64,000 nt of DNA from an uncultured Prevotellaceae bacterium (GCA_946406035.1 CAMJJG010000002.1:1-64000), one strand, 5' to 3'; positions 10,001-18,952 are shown, numbered from the stretch's first letter. Notes: generated by a model from the sequence alone, not told the origin. Numbers and translations are program-made.

Positions 10001-10785
10001 TGATTGATGCCAGCTACTTTGCTATCAAGAACATCACCTTGTCATATGCACTGCCCAACTCTTGGATCAGCAAGCTCGGTATGACCGGTGCCCGTATCTT
10101 TGGTTCAGTTGATGATTTGGCTCTCTGGTCACACCTCGATGGTATGAATGTACAGTACAACTTCTCAGGTGGTACCGATTATGCTTATGTTCCCACCAAG
10201 ACCTACACCGTAGGTATTGAGTTGAACTTTGGTAAGACTTATGCCGCTGCTGCTCCCGCCGTTAACGTCAATGCACTGAACGGTCAGATCAACGACCTGC
10301 GCGCTCAGCTCGCTGACGCTCAGGGTGCCGCTGCCGATGCCAACAGCCGTCTGGCTCAGCTCCAGGGTCAGCTCGACGCCGCTAACCGCGCGCTGACTAA
10401 CTGCAAGAATGACCTCAACGATGCCAAGAATCAGGCTGCCAAGGTCATCGACAACAGCAAGCAGTACATGAACATTCTGGTTCACTTCCCCAAGTCGGCT
10501 ACCGCCGTTACCACCGACCAGCGTGCCAACGTTGAGCGCGTGGCTACCTATCTGAAGAGCCACCCCGAGGCCACCTGTGTCATCAAGGGTTATGCTTCGC
10601 CCGAGGGCAAGGAGGATGTGAACATCAAGCTCGCTAACGGCCGTGCCGCAAGCGTCAAGGACATGCTCGTCAAGAAGTACGGTATCGCTGCCAACCGCAT
10701 CAATGCCGCTGGCCAGGGTATCGGCAACATGTTTGACGAATTGAGCTGGAACCGTGTTTCGATTTGCGAAATCATCGTGAAGTAA
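7090..10785 (+). CDS. SusC/RagA TonB-dependent outer membrane importer with C-terminal coiled coil and OmpA-like domain
   Basis: The product (1231 aa) should form the barrel of a SusCD nutrient importer. The order is: signal peptide (1-20, MKKLFMLLIAICAISLGMNA); CarboxypepD_reg-like domain (about 22-90, GEPLIGATI...VSYVGYKTQ); TonB plug (about 100-225, IHIRGYGSI, LYVVDGAPF, LKDASAAALYGARGANGVI); 22-strand-type barrel ending TYTVGIELNF near residue 1050. A normal SusC stops there. This one continues with a coiled coil (about 1061-1118, LNGQINDLRAQLADAQ) and an OmpA_C-like domain (1127-1231, GYASPEG, LANGRAASV). The barrel C-terminus faces the periplasm, so the extension could hold peptidoglycan. 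The start at 7090 was chosen for the signal peptide; the track ORF starts 29 codons earlier. SusD follows 54 bp downstream. The substrate is unknown. Confidence 0.95.
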   Translation: MKKLFMLLIAICAISLGMNAQQVVRGQVVDAAGEPLIGATIQPIGGGNGAATDVNGEFSLNLPYNVKTLKVSYVGYKTQELPIQPNMAITLSDNGTALDEVMVVAYGTAKKTSYTGSAEAVSNKKLELRPVTDATKALEGNVAGIQVTTSSGQPGSSPNIHIRGYGSINAYSTPLYVVDGAPFDGDLNSISPSDIESMTVLKDASAAALYGARGANGVIMITTKKGVEGRSNVMWRSTFGWTSPANRRYQNVNQTEYVQLVYEALRNANIDNGMSWSDAETAARNSLSGTLGGEQYNPFKNYSWDQVIDPATGYVRNDLQSAWDENWYDSVLRDNAFRHEHQLQITGGSDHAQYLMSLSYLNQDGILKTTGFERYTGRANINSQITDWLAANINASLAHTISNFNDYDGSSTSNVWYTAQFINPLFPVYLKDINGNNVYDSDGNIQYDWGESTAYGSRPGSLSDFSSLGMLMLDKADTKRDIAGLRTGIVLGSDLAKYGWRQGIKLAVNFSTDYRNSNYMRYMNAQHGNQANAGGLMEKTNSRTQSYTFNQLLTWNRTFGDHTIGLLAGHEWYAYKYNYLLAGKTNLVEGIYELRPGTTLYEADSYSHNYRIEGWLGRLNYNYAGRYFLDASMRQDKSSRFHPDHNKGFFWSAGLNWRISGEKFMQNVGWVNNLSAHVSYGEMGNDMLDTYYAWQSLYDLSYSNATNIGALIASLENQNVSWEKNQNFNVGLDAILFDHHLQFGIEFYNKLTKDMLLNRPMALSTGFTGFMDNIGDMRNRGIEASLRVTPIRTADFEWNITAMATKNKNKVIKLTQEAPELISGVRIIKEGLPLYTYYMCKSAGVDPSSGLPLYWAFEKDENGDMVPGSEYITDSYSGAANCKYYLGSREPDLYGSLGTDLSWKGLTLSVLTTYSLGGKIYDSLYASGMDLWYLSSTWNKNMLRRWQKPGDVTDVPRSMIAASMLTTDRYLIDASYFAIKNITLSYALPNSWISKLGMTGARIFGSVDDLALWSHLDGMNVQYNFSGGTDYAYVPTKTYTVGIELNFGKTYAAAAPAVNVNALNGQINDLRAQLADAQGAAADANSRLAQLQGQLDAANRALTNCKNDLNDAKNQAAKVIDNSKQYMNILVHFPKSATAVTTDQRANVERVATYLKSHPEATCVIKGYASPEGKEDVNIKLANGRAASVKDMLVKKYGIAANRINAAGQGIGNMFDELSWNRVSICEIIVK

Positions 10786-10839
10786 TCCCGAGACAAGGTA
10801 TTAAGAATTATATTCATCATTATTTAAAAAGGATATAAA

Positions 10840-12399
10840 ATGAAAAAGATATTTAAATATTTGTTCATTGGTATGTTTGGTGTGCTCTGCCTGTCTTCAT
10901 GCTCTAACGACAGTCTGGTGACCGAGCCCACCGACTCCATGTCGGGATCGACCTTCATGAGTGACGCTACCAAGGCCCTCGTGCCCCTGAACGGTATCTA
11001 TCGCTCGATGTACACTGCCGGTTGGTCCACTACCGATAACACCCACCAGTGCTTCGGTATCAGTGCTTATAACCTGATGGCCGAGGTCATGGGTGACGAC
11101 TGCATCATGGGCGCCCAGGGTTCAGGTTGGTTCTGGTTTGACGCTGCCTATAATGTAAAGACCCGCTACACCAGCGGTGCATGGCGCAGCTATGACCTGT
11201 GGATGGCCTATTACACCTGGATTGCTAACGCTAACTATATTCTCGCCGCCGAGGAGACCATGGCTGGCTCCAGCGAGGATGTTGGTTACGTGATGGGTCA
11301 AGCTTATGCTATCCGTGCTTACAGCTACTTCATGCTGTCACAGATTTTTGCCCGTAACTACACTTATCCTAACGATCCTTGTGTGCCCATCTATAATGAG
11401 CCCACGATGACCACCACTACCGGTCAGCCCCGTTCGACCGTTGCTCAGGTTTATGCTCAGATCGACAACGATATCAACAAGGCTGTTGAGTACTTGGCTA
11501 AGTCTCCTGCTCAGCGTCATCCCAGCCACATCAGCTATGCTGTAGCTCTGGGCTTGAAGTCGCGCATCGCTCTCGTTGAGGAGAAGTGGCAGGATGCTTA
11601 TGATGCTGCTGTTGCTGCTATTGCAGCCAGTGGCAAGTCCATCCAGACTATTGATGCTGCTTCATTTGCTCCCAACAAAGCTAACTTTATCAACTCGGTT
11701 GGTCAAGGTAACGTGATGTGGGGTGCCCAGATCGTCAGCGATCAGGCTGGTATGTATGCTTCGTTGATGACCCACATGAGTGGTACAGCACCCTATGGTC
11801 AGCGCGCTCCCAAGCAGATTTCGAGCTGGCTGTATGAAAAGATGGGTGTTAACGACTCACGTCGTGCATGGTGGAATCCCGACGAGGCCTACCTGCAGAA
11901 GAAGTTTGAGTTCTCTAATGTTCAGACTTGGGAAGGTGACTATATTTGGATGCGTGTTGAGGAGATGTACCTCAATGCTGCCGAGGCTGCATGTATGATG
12001 GGCGACGAGGCTAACGCCAAGAAGTACTTGACAGACCTGATGAGCAAGCGCGATCCTAACTACAGCTGCAATAAGAGTGGTACCGCCCTTGGTGCTCTCA
12101 CTACCGATTTGACTGGTTCACTGCGCGAGGAAATCTTGCTGCAACGCCGCATCGAGTTGTGGGGTGAGGATGGCCGTATCTATACCATCCGTCGCTGCCA
12201 CCAGGGTTTCGAGCGTAACGAAGCTTATGGTTGGCCTAGTGGTCTGCTGCTCAAGGGTGCTGCCAACACCAATTTGGCTATTCAGGATCCTAGTAGCTAT
12301 GCATGGGTACTGACAATTCCTCAGGCCGAGTTTGATGGCAATGCGAACTTGGACTTTGACAGAGATCAGAACCCGATTGGCAACTATCCCGGTGAGTAA
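10840..12399 (+). CDS. SusD/RagB-family surface lipoprotein
   Basis: The lipoprotein (519 aa) has lipobox LSSC (Cys21) and is predicted to cap the SusC barrel on the cell surface and bind its ligand. The N-terminal SusD-like region (LVPLNGIYRSMY, WRSYDLWMAYYTWIANANYIL) and the helical repeats (AIRAYSYFMLSQIFAR, YAVALGLKSRIALVEEKW) are typical. The C-terminal RagB part has YIWMRVEEMYLNAAEAACMMG and EILLQRRIELWGEDGR. It follows its SusC partner by 54 bp and is followed by a third lipoprotein. Codons in this locus favour GGT and GCT more than in neighbouring genes, which hints at high expression. Confidence 0.95.
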   Translation: MKKIFKYLFIGMFGVLCLSSCSNDSLVTEPTDSMSGSTFMSDATKALVPLNGIYRSMYTAGWSTTDNTHQCFGISAYNLMAEVMGDDCIMGAQGSGWFWFDAAYNVKTRYTSGAWRSYDLWMAYYTWIANANYILAAEETMAGSSEDVGYVMGQAYAIRAYSYFMLSQIFARNYTYPNDPCVPIYNEPTMTTTTGQPRSTVAQVYAQIDNDINKAVEYLAKSPAQRHPSHISYAVALGLKSRIALVEEKWQDAYDAAVAAIAASGKSIQTIDAASFAPNKANFINSVGQGNVMWGAQIVSDQAGMYASLMTHMSGTAPYGQRAPKQISSWLYEKMGVNDSRRAWWNPDEAYLQKKFEFSNVQTWEGDYIWMRVEEMYLNAAEAACMMGDEANAKKYLTDLMSKRDPNYSCNKSGTALGALTTDLTGSLREEILLQRRIELWGEDGRIYTIRRCHQGFERNEAYGWPSGLLLKGAANTNLAIQDPSSYAWVLTIPQAEFDGNANLDFDRDQNPIGNYPGE

Positions 12400-12432
12400 A
12401 AATGTTTAATCACATTAAACTAATTGAATATT

Positions 12433-13224
12433 ATGAAATTAGGTAAATATATTTTAGGATTGGCACTTATCGCCGCTAGTCTGACCAGCTGCGATCAGGA
12501 CAATATCGGTGCTATCTATGAACCCACGGTAGCCAATGTCTCGTTCATCTCTGCTGAGCAGAGCACTACGACCGAGGCCGAGAGCCTTACTGTTCCTGTG
12601 GCTATTAGCCGCGCTATGACCAATGGTACATACACTGCTAATGTTACTATCAGCGATGCCTCTGAGGGTGTTACCCTTAGGAGCAACCAGGTAACCTTTG
12701 CTGATGGTGAAGGTATGGCCTATGCTATGGTTGAGATGACCAATATGCAGAAGGGTACTAACTACTCTTGCAAGTTGACCCTTTCAGATGCTGATCAGGC
12801 TACTGCCAACACAGAGTTTGGTGCCCAGGTAACCACCACCACTGTTAACGTGATGTGTGACTATAACTGGATTAATATGGGTAATGGTTTCTATAGCTCG
12901 CCTGAATGGTGGGAAGAGGAATTCTATGTGCCCATCATGCATGCTGAAGGTACCAATATTTACCGTATGATTGGTCTGTTCCAGGATGGTTACAACATCC
13001 AGTTTACCATCAATAGTGACAACACTGTTACTGTTCCTGGACAACCCTCGTGGTATCACTCGAGTTACGGTGATGTATGGCTGGTAGGTGATGCCAACGA
13101 TACTGCCGACGGTTATGCAGGTACCTATGATCCTGCTACCAAGAAGGTTACCTTCATCCTGTATCACTATGTACCTGGCGTGGGTGGTTTCGGTACCTTC
13201 GTTGATACCCTGACCATGCCGTAA
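12433..13224 (+). CDS. Lipoprotein of SusCD locus 1 (possible surface glycan-binding or accessory protein)
   Basis: A 263-aa lipoprotein with lipobox LTSC (Cys20). The segment from about residue 30 to 125 (VPVAISRAMTNGTYTANVTI) reads like a Calx-beta or other immunoglobulin-like fold found in Bacteroidetes surface lipoproteins; the rest (FYSSPEWWEEEF, WYHSSYGDVWLVGDAND) is unfamiliar to me. The gene starts 33 bp after susD and ends the locus, where SusE-type or surface glycan-binding proteins usually sit. That role is inferred from position only. The track ORF starts at a TTG; I use the ATG at 12433, which gives a clean signal peptide. Confidence 0.75.
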   Translation: MKLGKYILGLALIAASLTSCDQDNIGAIYEPTVANVSFISAEQSTTTEAESLTVPVAISRAMTNGTYTANVTISDASEGVTLRSNQVTFADGEGMAYAMVEMTNMQKGTNYSCKLTLSDADQATANTEFGAQVTTTTVNVMCDYNWINMGNGFYSSPEWWEEEFYVPIMHAEGTNIYRMIGLFQDGYNIQFTINSDNTVTVPGQPSWYHSSYGDVWLVGDANDTADGYAGTYDPATKKVTFILYHYVPGVGGFGTFVDTLTMP

Positions 13225-13272
13225 TCGCACGACAAGTTCTTTAACTAGAACATAACACCACATTGCACTATT

Positions 13273-13306
13273 AGGGTGGGCGCTCCCGCTAGGGGAAGCC
13301 CACCCT
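13273..13306 (+). terminator. Hairpin after SusCD locus 1
   Basis: AGGGTGGGC (13273-13281) pairs perfectly with GCCCACCCT (13298-13306) around a 16-nt loop. There is no strong T-run after it, so it may be a weaker terminator or a 3'-end stabiliser. Confidence 0.5.
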
Positions 13307-13315
13307 TAGTGTTTG

Positions 13316-13346
13316 TTGCTGGATTTGAAGGAATGTGTTATCTTTG
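13316..13346 (+). promoter_or_regulatory. Promoter of the MscS-like gene
   Basis: TTG at 13316-13318 and TATCTTTG at 13339-13346 are separated by 20 bp, fitting the Bacteroidetes -33/-7 pattern. The start codon follows about 26 bp later. Confidence 0.5.
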
Positions 13347-13372
13347 CGGGCACATTTTTTAATGAATACGCA

Positions 13373-15835
13373 ATGATGAAGAAGTATATATTGATGGCGC
13401 TGATGGCGCTGGCCGTAGCCCTGCAGGCCAGTGCCGTGCTCAAGGAGAGCACCATGGCACAGACGCTGGGCGTGCTGTGTGAGGAACTGAGTGAAACCCA
13501 CAAGGAGCAGAAGGCCCGTGCCGAGCGTTTCGAGCAGCGCAACAAGCAGTTCAAGCGCAGCATCGGGCGTGACCTGGAGCTGTGCAACAACATCGAGCTC
13601 ATGCTCTATAGCCAGAAGGAGCAGAACATCTTTGATCTTGCCTATGCCTGCGGCCAGGCCACAAGCCTCTACCAGCGCGTGTCGCGCACGCGCTCGTTCA
13701 AGCAGTTTGAACAGCAGCAGGACGAGCAGATTGCCCAGTATGAGCACCTGGTGCAGGCGTTGAACAACATCCCCGACTATCAGCTCAAGACCCCCGAGAT
13801 GCGTGTCTCGCGCGACAGTTGCATCTACCTGGCCCGCGTCATCGAGAACGACATCCGCACCGCCCGCGAGACCATGAAGGACAACCACGAGAAGCGGCAG
13901 TGGGTGGCCAGCAAGGCCAAGAAGCTCAATGACTATGCCCTGGACATGTATGAACGCATTCGCCAGAGCGTGTTTGTCAACGGTGGACAGAATTACTTCC
14001 AGATCCTGAACCGATTCAGTTATAACTGGAAAAACAGCACCGAGGACATCAGCGAGAAGTACTCCCGTTCCCGCAAGACCCGCAGCGAGTGGCGAGGACC
14101 GCTCATCGGTTTCCTATTCATCTTTCTGGCGGTCTATATCGTGGGGGCACTTGTGCTCAGCTGGCTCATCATCAAGTTGATACCCAGGCGTTTCCTCTCA
14201 AGTAGCACTTACAGGAAATTCCTGCCCAAGCGCGGCTGCATCATCATCTGTGGAGCCGCGGCGGTGTTTGGCATCGCCACGTTCATCATCAGTAATGTCA
14301 CCGACCAGAACTTCATGGTCATGGCCACCAGGCTCTTGAGCGAGTATGCCTGGCTCATCGCTGCCATCATGCTGTCCATCATCATCCGCATGGAAGGGGC
14401 CACCGTGGGCAACGGCATCAAGCTCTATGTGCCGGTGCTGATGGTGGGATTTGTGGTGTTCTTCTTCCGCATCGTCTTCCTGCCCAGCACCATGGTCAAC
14501 CTGGTGTTCCCTCCCCTGCTGCTCGTGTTCACCATCTGGCAGCTCGTCATCAACCGCCGCCACAGTTCTGCGGTGCCACGCAGCGACGTCTTCTACTCGT
14601 GGATCTCGCTCATCGTCATGACCGTCTCGACAATCATGGCTTGGATGGGCTACACGTTGATGAGTGTGCAGGTGCTCATCTGGTGGATCATGCAGCTGAC
14701 GCTCATCCAGACCATCACCGTCATCTATGACCTGATGCACAGCTATGAGCGCAAGCACATCTCCGAGGATGCCGACGTGAGGAGGACGTGGCTCTATGAC
14801 GCCGTTTACAAGATGGTTGTGCCCATCGCTGCCACCCTCAGCGTGGCGCTGTCGATCTACTGGGCAGCACGCGTGTTTGACCTCACGCAGTGGTGCGAGC
14901 GCATCTTCCGTTACCGCTTTGTCGACCAGCCGGGCCTCATCGTCCTCTCGCTCGACAGGATACTGGCCTGTGTGGCATTTGCCTTTGTGTTCAACTATGT
15001 CATCTACCTCTTCATCCAGGGCTACCAGCTGTGGAAGCAGAACCGGGCCGAGTCACGGGCCATTTCAATGTATGAGCAGGAGAATGACGTAGCGGCCGAC
15101 GAGCAGATCGATATCCAGACCGTCATCGAGGACGATCCCGATGCCAAGGCTAAGGTCAAGGCCGCCTCCAAGGCGGTCACCCTCTCGATGAACATCATTA
15201 AGTACATCGGCTGGGGCATCTACATCTACATCGTGCTCGTCACCCTGCACGTCAACCGCACGGGCATCACCTTCATCCTCACGGGCCTCTCTACGGGCGT
15301 CGGCTTTGCCATGAAGGATACCCTCGAGAACCTGTTCTACGGCCTCTCGCTCATGAACGGTCGCGTCAAGATAGGGGACGTCATCGAGTGTGACGGCGTG
15401 CGTGGCAAGGTCAAGAACATCAACTACCAGAGCACTCTGGTCGAAACCCTTGATGGATCGGTCATCGCATTCCTCAACAGCCAGCTGTTTACCAAGAATT
15501 TCAAGAACATGACCCGCAACCACGGCTATGAGCAGGCCAAGATCACCGTCGGCGTGGCCTATGGCAGCAAGATCGACCAGGTGCGCCAGATGATCATCGA
15601 CCGCATCAGCCAGCTCGACTGCTACGACCCCAAGAAGGGAGTGCAGGTGCTGTTCCAGAACTTCGGCGAGAGCAGTGTGGACCTGCTGGTGGTCGTGTGG
15701 GTGCGCGTGGCCTCGCAGGTGGCCGACATTGCCCGCATCAAGGAGAACATCTACACCGTGCTGGGCGAGAACGGCATCGAGATTCCCTTCCCGCAGGCCG
15801 ACCTCCACATCCGCACCACCCTACCCACGACCTAA
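13373..15835 (+). CDS. Large MscS-family mechanosensitive channel
   Basis: An 820-aa inner membrane protein. It has a signal peptide (KKYILMALMALAVALQASA), then a periplasmic, coiled-coil-rich region of about 230 residues (SETHKEQKARAERFEQRNKQ). Many membrane segments follow (from GFLFIFLAVYIVGALVLSW onward), and the C-terminal third is the MscS core. The core pore helix and beta domain are visible in TGLSTGVGFAMKDTLENLFYG, GRVKIGDVIECDGVRGKVKNI and NSQLFTKNFKNMTR. Its length resembles the MscK/MscM class of large MscS proteins. It is expected to release solutes on hypo-osmotic shock. ATG at 13376 is an equally good start. Strong terminator downstream. Confidence 0.92.
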   Translation: MMKKYILMALMALAVALQASAVLKESTMAQTLGVLCEELSETHKEQKARAERFEQRNKQFKRSIGRDLELCNNIELMLYSQKEQNIFDLAYACGQATSLYQRVSRTRSFKQFEQQQDEQIAQYEHLVQALNNIPDYQLKTPEMRVSRDSCIYLARVIENDIRTARETMKDNHEKRQWVASKAKKLNDYALDMYERIRQSVFVNGGQNYFQILNRFSYNWKNSTEDISEKYSRSRKTRSEWRGPLIGFLFIFLAVYIVGALVLSWLIIKLIPRRFLSSSTYRKFLPKRGCIIICGAAAVFGIATFIISNVTDQNFMVMATRLLSEYAWLIAAIMLSIIIRMEGATVGNGIKLYVPVLMVGFVVFFFRIVFLPSTMVNLVFPPLLLVFTIWQLVINRRHSSAVPRSDVFYSWISLIVMTVSTIMAWMGYTLMSVQVLIWWIMQLTLIQTITVIYDLMHSYERKHISEDADVRRTWLYDAVYKMVVPIAATLSVALSIYWAARVFDLTQWCERIFRYRFVDQPGLIVLSLDRILACVAFAFVFNYVIYLFIQGYQLWKQNRAESRAISMYEQENDVAADEQIDIQTVIEDDPDAKAKVKAASKAVTLSMNIIKYIGWGIYIYIVLVTLHVNRTGITFILTGLSTGVGFAMKDTLENLFYGLSLMNGRVKIGDVIECDGVRGKVKNINYQSTLVETLDGSVIAFLNSQLFTKNFKNMTRNHGYEQAKITVGVAYGSKIDQVRQMIIDRISQLDCYDPKKGVQVLFQNFGESSVDLLVVVWVRVASQVADIARIKENIYTVLGENGIEIPFPQADLHIRTTLPTT

Positions 15836-15852
15836 AAGGAAGACAAGAAGGG

Positions 15853-15894
15853 CAAGCCCTATGTTTGCACTGTCAAAGTCAAACATAGGGCTTG
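15853..15894. terminator. Bidirectional terminator between convergent genes
   Basis: CAAGCCCTATGTTTG (15853-15867) and CAAACATAGGGCTTG (15880-15894) form a perfect 15-bp stem with a 12-nt loop, followed by TCTTTT on the plus strand. It separates the channel gene from the convergent lipoprotein gene. Confidence 0.85.
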
Positions 15895-15918
15895 TCTTTT
15901 AACCTTAATGGAGAGGAT

Positions 15919-16689
15919 TTACTTGTAGAAGGTGATCCAGTTGGTGCAGTAGCGCGACTTGTCGGCGGCGGGGTGTATCTCGTGGACCTTACCCTGGCCG
16001 TCGCGCCACCAGGAGTGGTTCCAGCCGGCTCCCATGTCGAGGTAGAGGGCATGGGTGGGGGCCAATCGCTCCAGCAGGGCCACAAACGTGCTGTACTCCA
16101 CCTGGTCGCGGCTATCGACAATGCACAGGCGCCCGTCTTTCTCACACAGCGCGCGGTACTGGTTGACCGCCGAGCCGTCCGTGTCATACTTCTCGCGCCA
16201 CAGCGGGCGGATGCTCTCGCCGCCGTGGATGATTACTGCCTGCCCGAAGCCCATGCCGCCAGCCGCAGCCACGCTATCGAGCAGCTCGCCATACTCGCCG
16301 TGGACAAACTCCCACGTCGTGTCGCCAAACCAGGCGAACGCGCCGCTGTTGTCCTCGCACCTTGCTCCCTGGTAGCGCTTGCCGCCGCTCACGTGGTCGC
16401 CGTCGATGTTGCTGTGGGCAAACGTGTCGAGCAGCTCGTGGGTGAAGGCTGCCTCGGCACAGAAGATGACGCTCGTGTCCTGCTTGTCGGGCATCGTGCC
16501 GCACACGAGGTCCAGACGGCCAAATTGCGGATAATAAACGATGAGGCCATCGACCGTAGTGTCGTCAATAGCCACGGCCGAACCGGATAACGGGGTGATT
16601 TCTTTGTCCATATTACTTGATGATGGGTTGGTGCAGCAGTACAGCAGCAAGGCCGCCATCATTGCCAGTGTAAAGAGAGAATACTTCAT
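15919..16689 (-). CDS. Lipoprotein, weakly similar to phosphodiester glycosidase (NAGPA/DUF2233) fold
   Basis: A 256-aa protein with a lipoprotein signal (ALLLYCC, Cys18/19). The second half has RLCIVDSRDQVEYSTFVALL followed by HALYLDMGAGWNHSWWRD. This resembles the family pattern in which a reported value precedes an LDGG-type motif, and the earlier VIFCAEAAFTHE could match the NGGFF region. The match is by eye and the usual LDGGGS motif is altered to LDMGAGW, so enzymatic activity is doubtful. It lies 42 bp downstream of lgt on the same strand, which may mean co-transcription. Confidence 0.5.
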   Translation of the reverse strand: MKYSLFTLAMMAALLLYCCTNPSSSNMDKEITPLSGSAVAIDDTTVDGLIVYYPQFGRLDLVCGTMPDKQDTSVIFCAEAAFTHELLDTFAHSNIDGDHVSGGKRYQGARCEDNSGAFAWFGDTTWEFVHGEYGELLDSVAAAGGMGFGQAVIIHGGESIRPLWREKYDTDGSAVNQYRALCEKDGRLCIVDSRDQVEYSTFVALLERLAPTHALYLDMGAGWNHSWWRDGQGKVHEIHPAADKSRYCTNWITFYK

Positions 16690-16731
16690 TAGAAAATCGA
16701 TTATTTTAAATAAATAAGCACATGGAGCGGC

Positions 16732-17613
16732 TCATTGCGAGTCTTTCTCGTCGGCAAAGCGGCCAGGGTACTCCAGCGGCACGCGCGGCCGGCGCAGGGC
16801 CCTGACGATGAGCCAGATGCCCAGCACGATGAACGGGATGCTCAACAGCTGGCCCTGGTCGATGCCCCAGTTCTGGCGCATGGCAATTTCCCACGGCTCC
16901 TGCACGTTCTTGATATACTCGATGAAGAAACGCGGCACAAAGATGCCCAGCATGAACACGCCGAAGATCAATCCCTCGCGCTCCTGGCAGCGCCAGCGCC
17001 AGTACATGAGCAGGCACACGGCAAAGGTCAACAGGTAGAACAGCGCCTCATAGATCTGCGTGGGGTGGCACGGTGCGGTGAACACGGGCGCCGCGCCCTG
17101 CATCCACTGGCCGATGTTCTCGATAAAGCGGAATCCCCAGGGCAGCGATGTCTCGCCGCCGTAGATCTCATGGTTCATCAGGTTGCCGATGCGGATGAGG
17201 GCAGCAACAAAGCCTACGGGCACTACGAGGCGATCCAGCGTCCATAGTATGGGCTTGTGCGTCACCTGGCGGCTGTAGAGCCAGATGGCCAGCATGATAC
17301 CCAACGTGCCGCCGTGGCTGGCTAGGCCACCATTCCATATCTTGGGAATCTCGCCCAGGTGCTGGCTGTAGTAGCCCCAGTCATAGAAGAAGACGTGTCC
17401 CAACCTGGCTCCCAGGATGGTGGCTACCACCACATAGATGAACAGGCTGCCCACCCAGCTCTCGCGGGCCCCCTCGTGGCGAAAGATGCGGTAAACGATC
17501 TCATAGCCCACCAGGAAGCCGATGGCAAACATCAGGCCGTACCACCTGACGGTAATCGAGCCTATCGAGAACAGATTAGGACTAGCAGTCCATGTAATAG
17601 AATCTAGTATCAT
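16732..17613 (-). CDS. lgt: Prolipoprotein diacylglyceryl transferase
   Basis: An inner membrane enzyme (293 aa) that transfers diacylglycerol from phosphatidylglycerol to the lipobox cysteine of prolipoproteins. The family signatures are present: RWYGLMFAIGFLVGYE in the first membrane segment, ASHGGTLGI near residue 97, RIGNLMNHEIYGGET near residue 140 (the Lgt signature), and HPTQIYEAL near residue 188. Seven hydrophobic segments fit the known topology. It is divergent from obgE, across a 93-bp spacer. Its job suits a window rich in lipoproteins. Confidence 0.97.
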   Translation of the reverse strand: MILDSITWTASPNLFSIGSITVRWYGLMFAIGFLVGYEIVYRIFRHEGARESWVGSLFIYVVVATILGARLGHVFFYDWGYYSQHLGEIPKIWNGGLASHGGTLGIMLAIWLYSRQVTHKPILWTLDRLVVPVGFVAALIRIGNLMNHEIYGGETSLPWGFRFIENIGQWMQGAAPVFTAPCHPTQIYEALFYLLTFAVCLLMYWRWRCQEREGLIFGVFMLGIFVPRFFIEYIKNVQEPWEIAMRQNWGIDQGQLLSIPFIVLGIWLIVRALRRPRVPLEYPGRFADEKDSQ

Positions 17614-17649
17614 GTTGTGTTGTGTTAGTAATTATCGTTATTGTGACCG

Positions 17650-17657
17650 CAAATTTA
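17650..17657 (-). promoter_or_regulatory. -7 box of lgt
   Basis: TAAATTTG on the minus strand fits TAnnTTTG and lies 36 bp before the lgt start. No -33 match is seen. Confidence 0.4.
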
Positions 17658-17680
17658 CTGAGAATTTCGAGAATTATCTG

Positions 17681-17688
17681 TAATTTTG
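17681..17688 (+). promoter_or_regulatory. -7 box of obgE
   Basis: TAATTTTG lies 18 bp before the ATG at 17707, so the leader would be only about 10-12 nt. It also excludes the upstream TTG start in the ORF track, which overlaps the box. Confidence 0.5.
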
Positions 17689-17706
17689 CAGCAAAATCAA
17701 CGAGTT

Positions 17707-18930
17707 ATGGCAGAGAGCAATTTTATCGACTATGTGAAGATACTGTGCCGCAGTGGCAAGGGAGGAGCTGGTTCGGCCCACCTGCACCGCGCCAAGTATG
17801 TCCCCAAGGGCGGGCCAGACGGCGGTGACGGTGGCCGTGGCGGCCACATCTACCTCAAGGGTAACCGCAACCTGTGGACGCTCATCCACCTCAAGTACCA
17901 GCGCCACGTGCTGGCCACCGACGGACAATCGGGCGGCGAGAACCAGATGACCGGCAAGGACGGCGAGGACCGAACCATCGAGGTGCCCTGTGGAACGGCG
18001 GTCTATGATGCCGAGACGGGCCAGTTCCTGTGTGACGTGACCGGCGACGGACAGGTCGTGCGCTTGCTGCGCGGCGGCCGCGGCGGCCTGGGCAACCAGC
18101 ACTTCAAGACCGCGACGCGCCAGACGCCGCGCTTTGCCCAGCCGGGCGAGAAGGGCGTCGAGAAGACCGTCATCCTGGAGCTCAAGCTACTGGCCGACGT
18201 GGGCCTTGTGGGCTTCCCCAATGCGGGCAAATCTACCCTGCTGAGCGTCATCAGCGCCGCCAAGCCCAAGATTGCCAACTATCCCTTTACCACGCTGGAG
18301 CCCAACCTGGGCATCGTCTCCTATCGCGGCCAGCAGTCGTTTGTCATGGCCGACATCCCCGGCATCATCGAGGGTGCCAGCGAGGGACGCGGACTGGGAC
18401 TGCGCTTCCTGCGCCACATCGAGCGCAACGCCGTGCTGCTGTTTATGGTTCCGGCCGACAGCGACGACATCCGCCGCGAGTATGGCATCCTGTGCCACGA
18501 GCTGGAGACATTCAATCCCGATCTGGTCGAGAAACCCCGTGTGCTGGCCATCACCAAGTGTGACATGCTGGACGAGGAACTCATAGAGCAGATGCGTCCC
18601 GAGCTGCCCGACGGCGTTCCTGCCGTCTTTATCTCGAGCGTAGCCCAGATGGGCCTTACCGAGCTCAAGGATCTGCTGTGGCGCACCATCAACGATGAGC
18701 GCAACCGCATCCCCGAAACGCTCACCCATCGTGACCTGGACGAGCGGCATCGCGAGCAGGCCGAGGATAACTTCATCTTTGGCGCCGACGACCTCGAGGA
18801 CGAGGCTCCCGATGCCGGTGGCCGAATGGTTGACTCGGGTTCCAAGCAGTGGAGCGAGGAGTACTGGGAGAGCGACTACGAGGACGAGAACAAGGACTTC
18901 CAGGTCGTCAGCGACCCCGACGACAAGTAA
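17707..18930 (+). CDS. obgE: Obg family GTPase
   Basis: A 407-aa ribosome-associated GTPase used in late 50S assembly and stress control. It has the glycine-rich Obg domain (about 1-160, [26 protein letters not shown]), then the G domain with G1 [12 protein letters not shown]3 [16 protein letters not shown] and G4 ITKCD. It ends in a highly acidic tail ([16 protein letters not shown]). The ATG at 17707 is used because the upstream TTG overlaps the -7 box. It is monocistronic, with a strong terminator. Confidence 0.97.
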   Translation: MAESNFIDYVKILCRSGKGGAGSAHLHRAKYVPKGGPDGGDGGRGGHIYLKGNRNLWTLIHLKYQRHVLATDGQSGGENQMTGKDGEDRTIEVPCGTAVYDAETGQFLCDVTGDGQVVRLLRGGRGGLGNQHFKTATRQTPRFAQPGEKGVEKTVILELKLLADVGLVGFPNAGKSTLLSVISAAKPKIANYPFTTLEPNLGIVSYRGQQSFVMADIPGIIEGASEGRGLGLRFLRHIERNAVLLFMVPADSDDIRREYGILCHELETFNPDLVEKPRVLAITKCDMLDEELIEQMRPELPDGVPAVFISSVAQMGLTELKDLLWRTINDERNRIPETLTHRDLDERHREQAEDNFIFGADDLEDEAPDAGGRMVDSGSKQWSEEYWESDYEDENKDFQVVSDPDDK

Positions 18931-18952
18931 TCAACACATTAACCGCTCAAAA

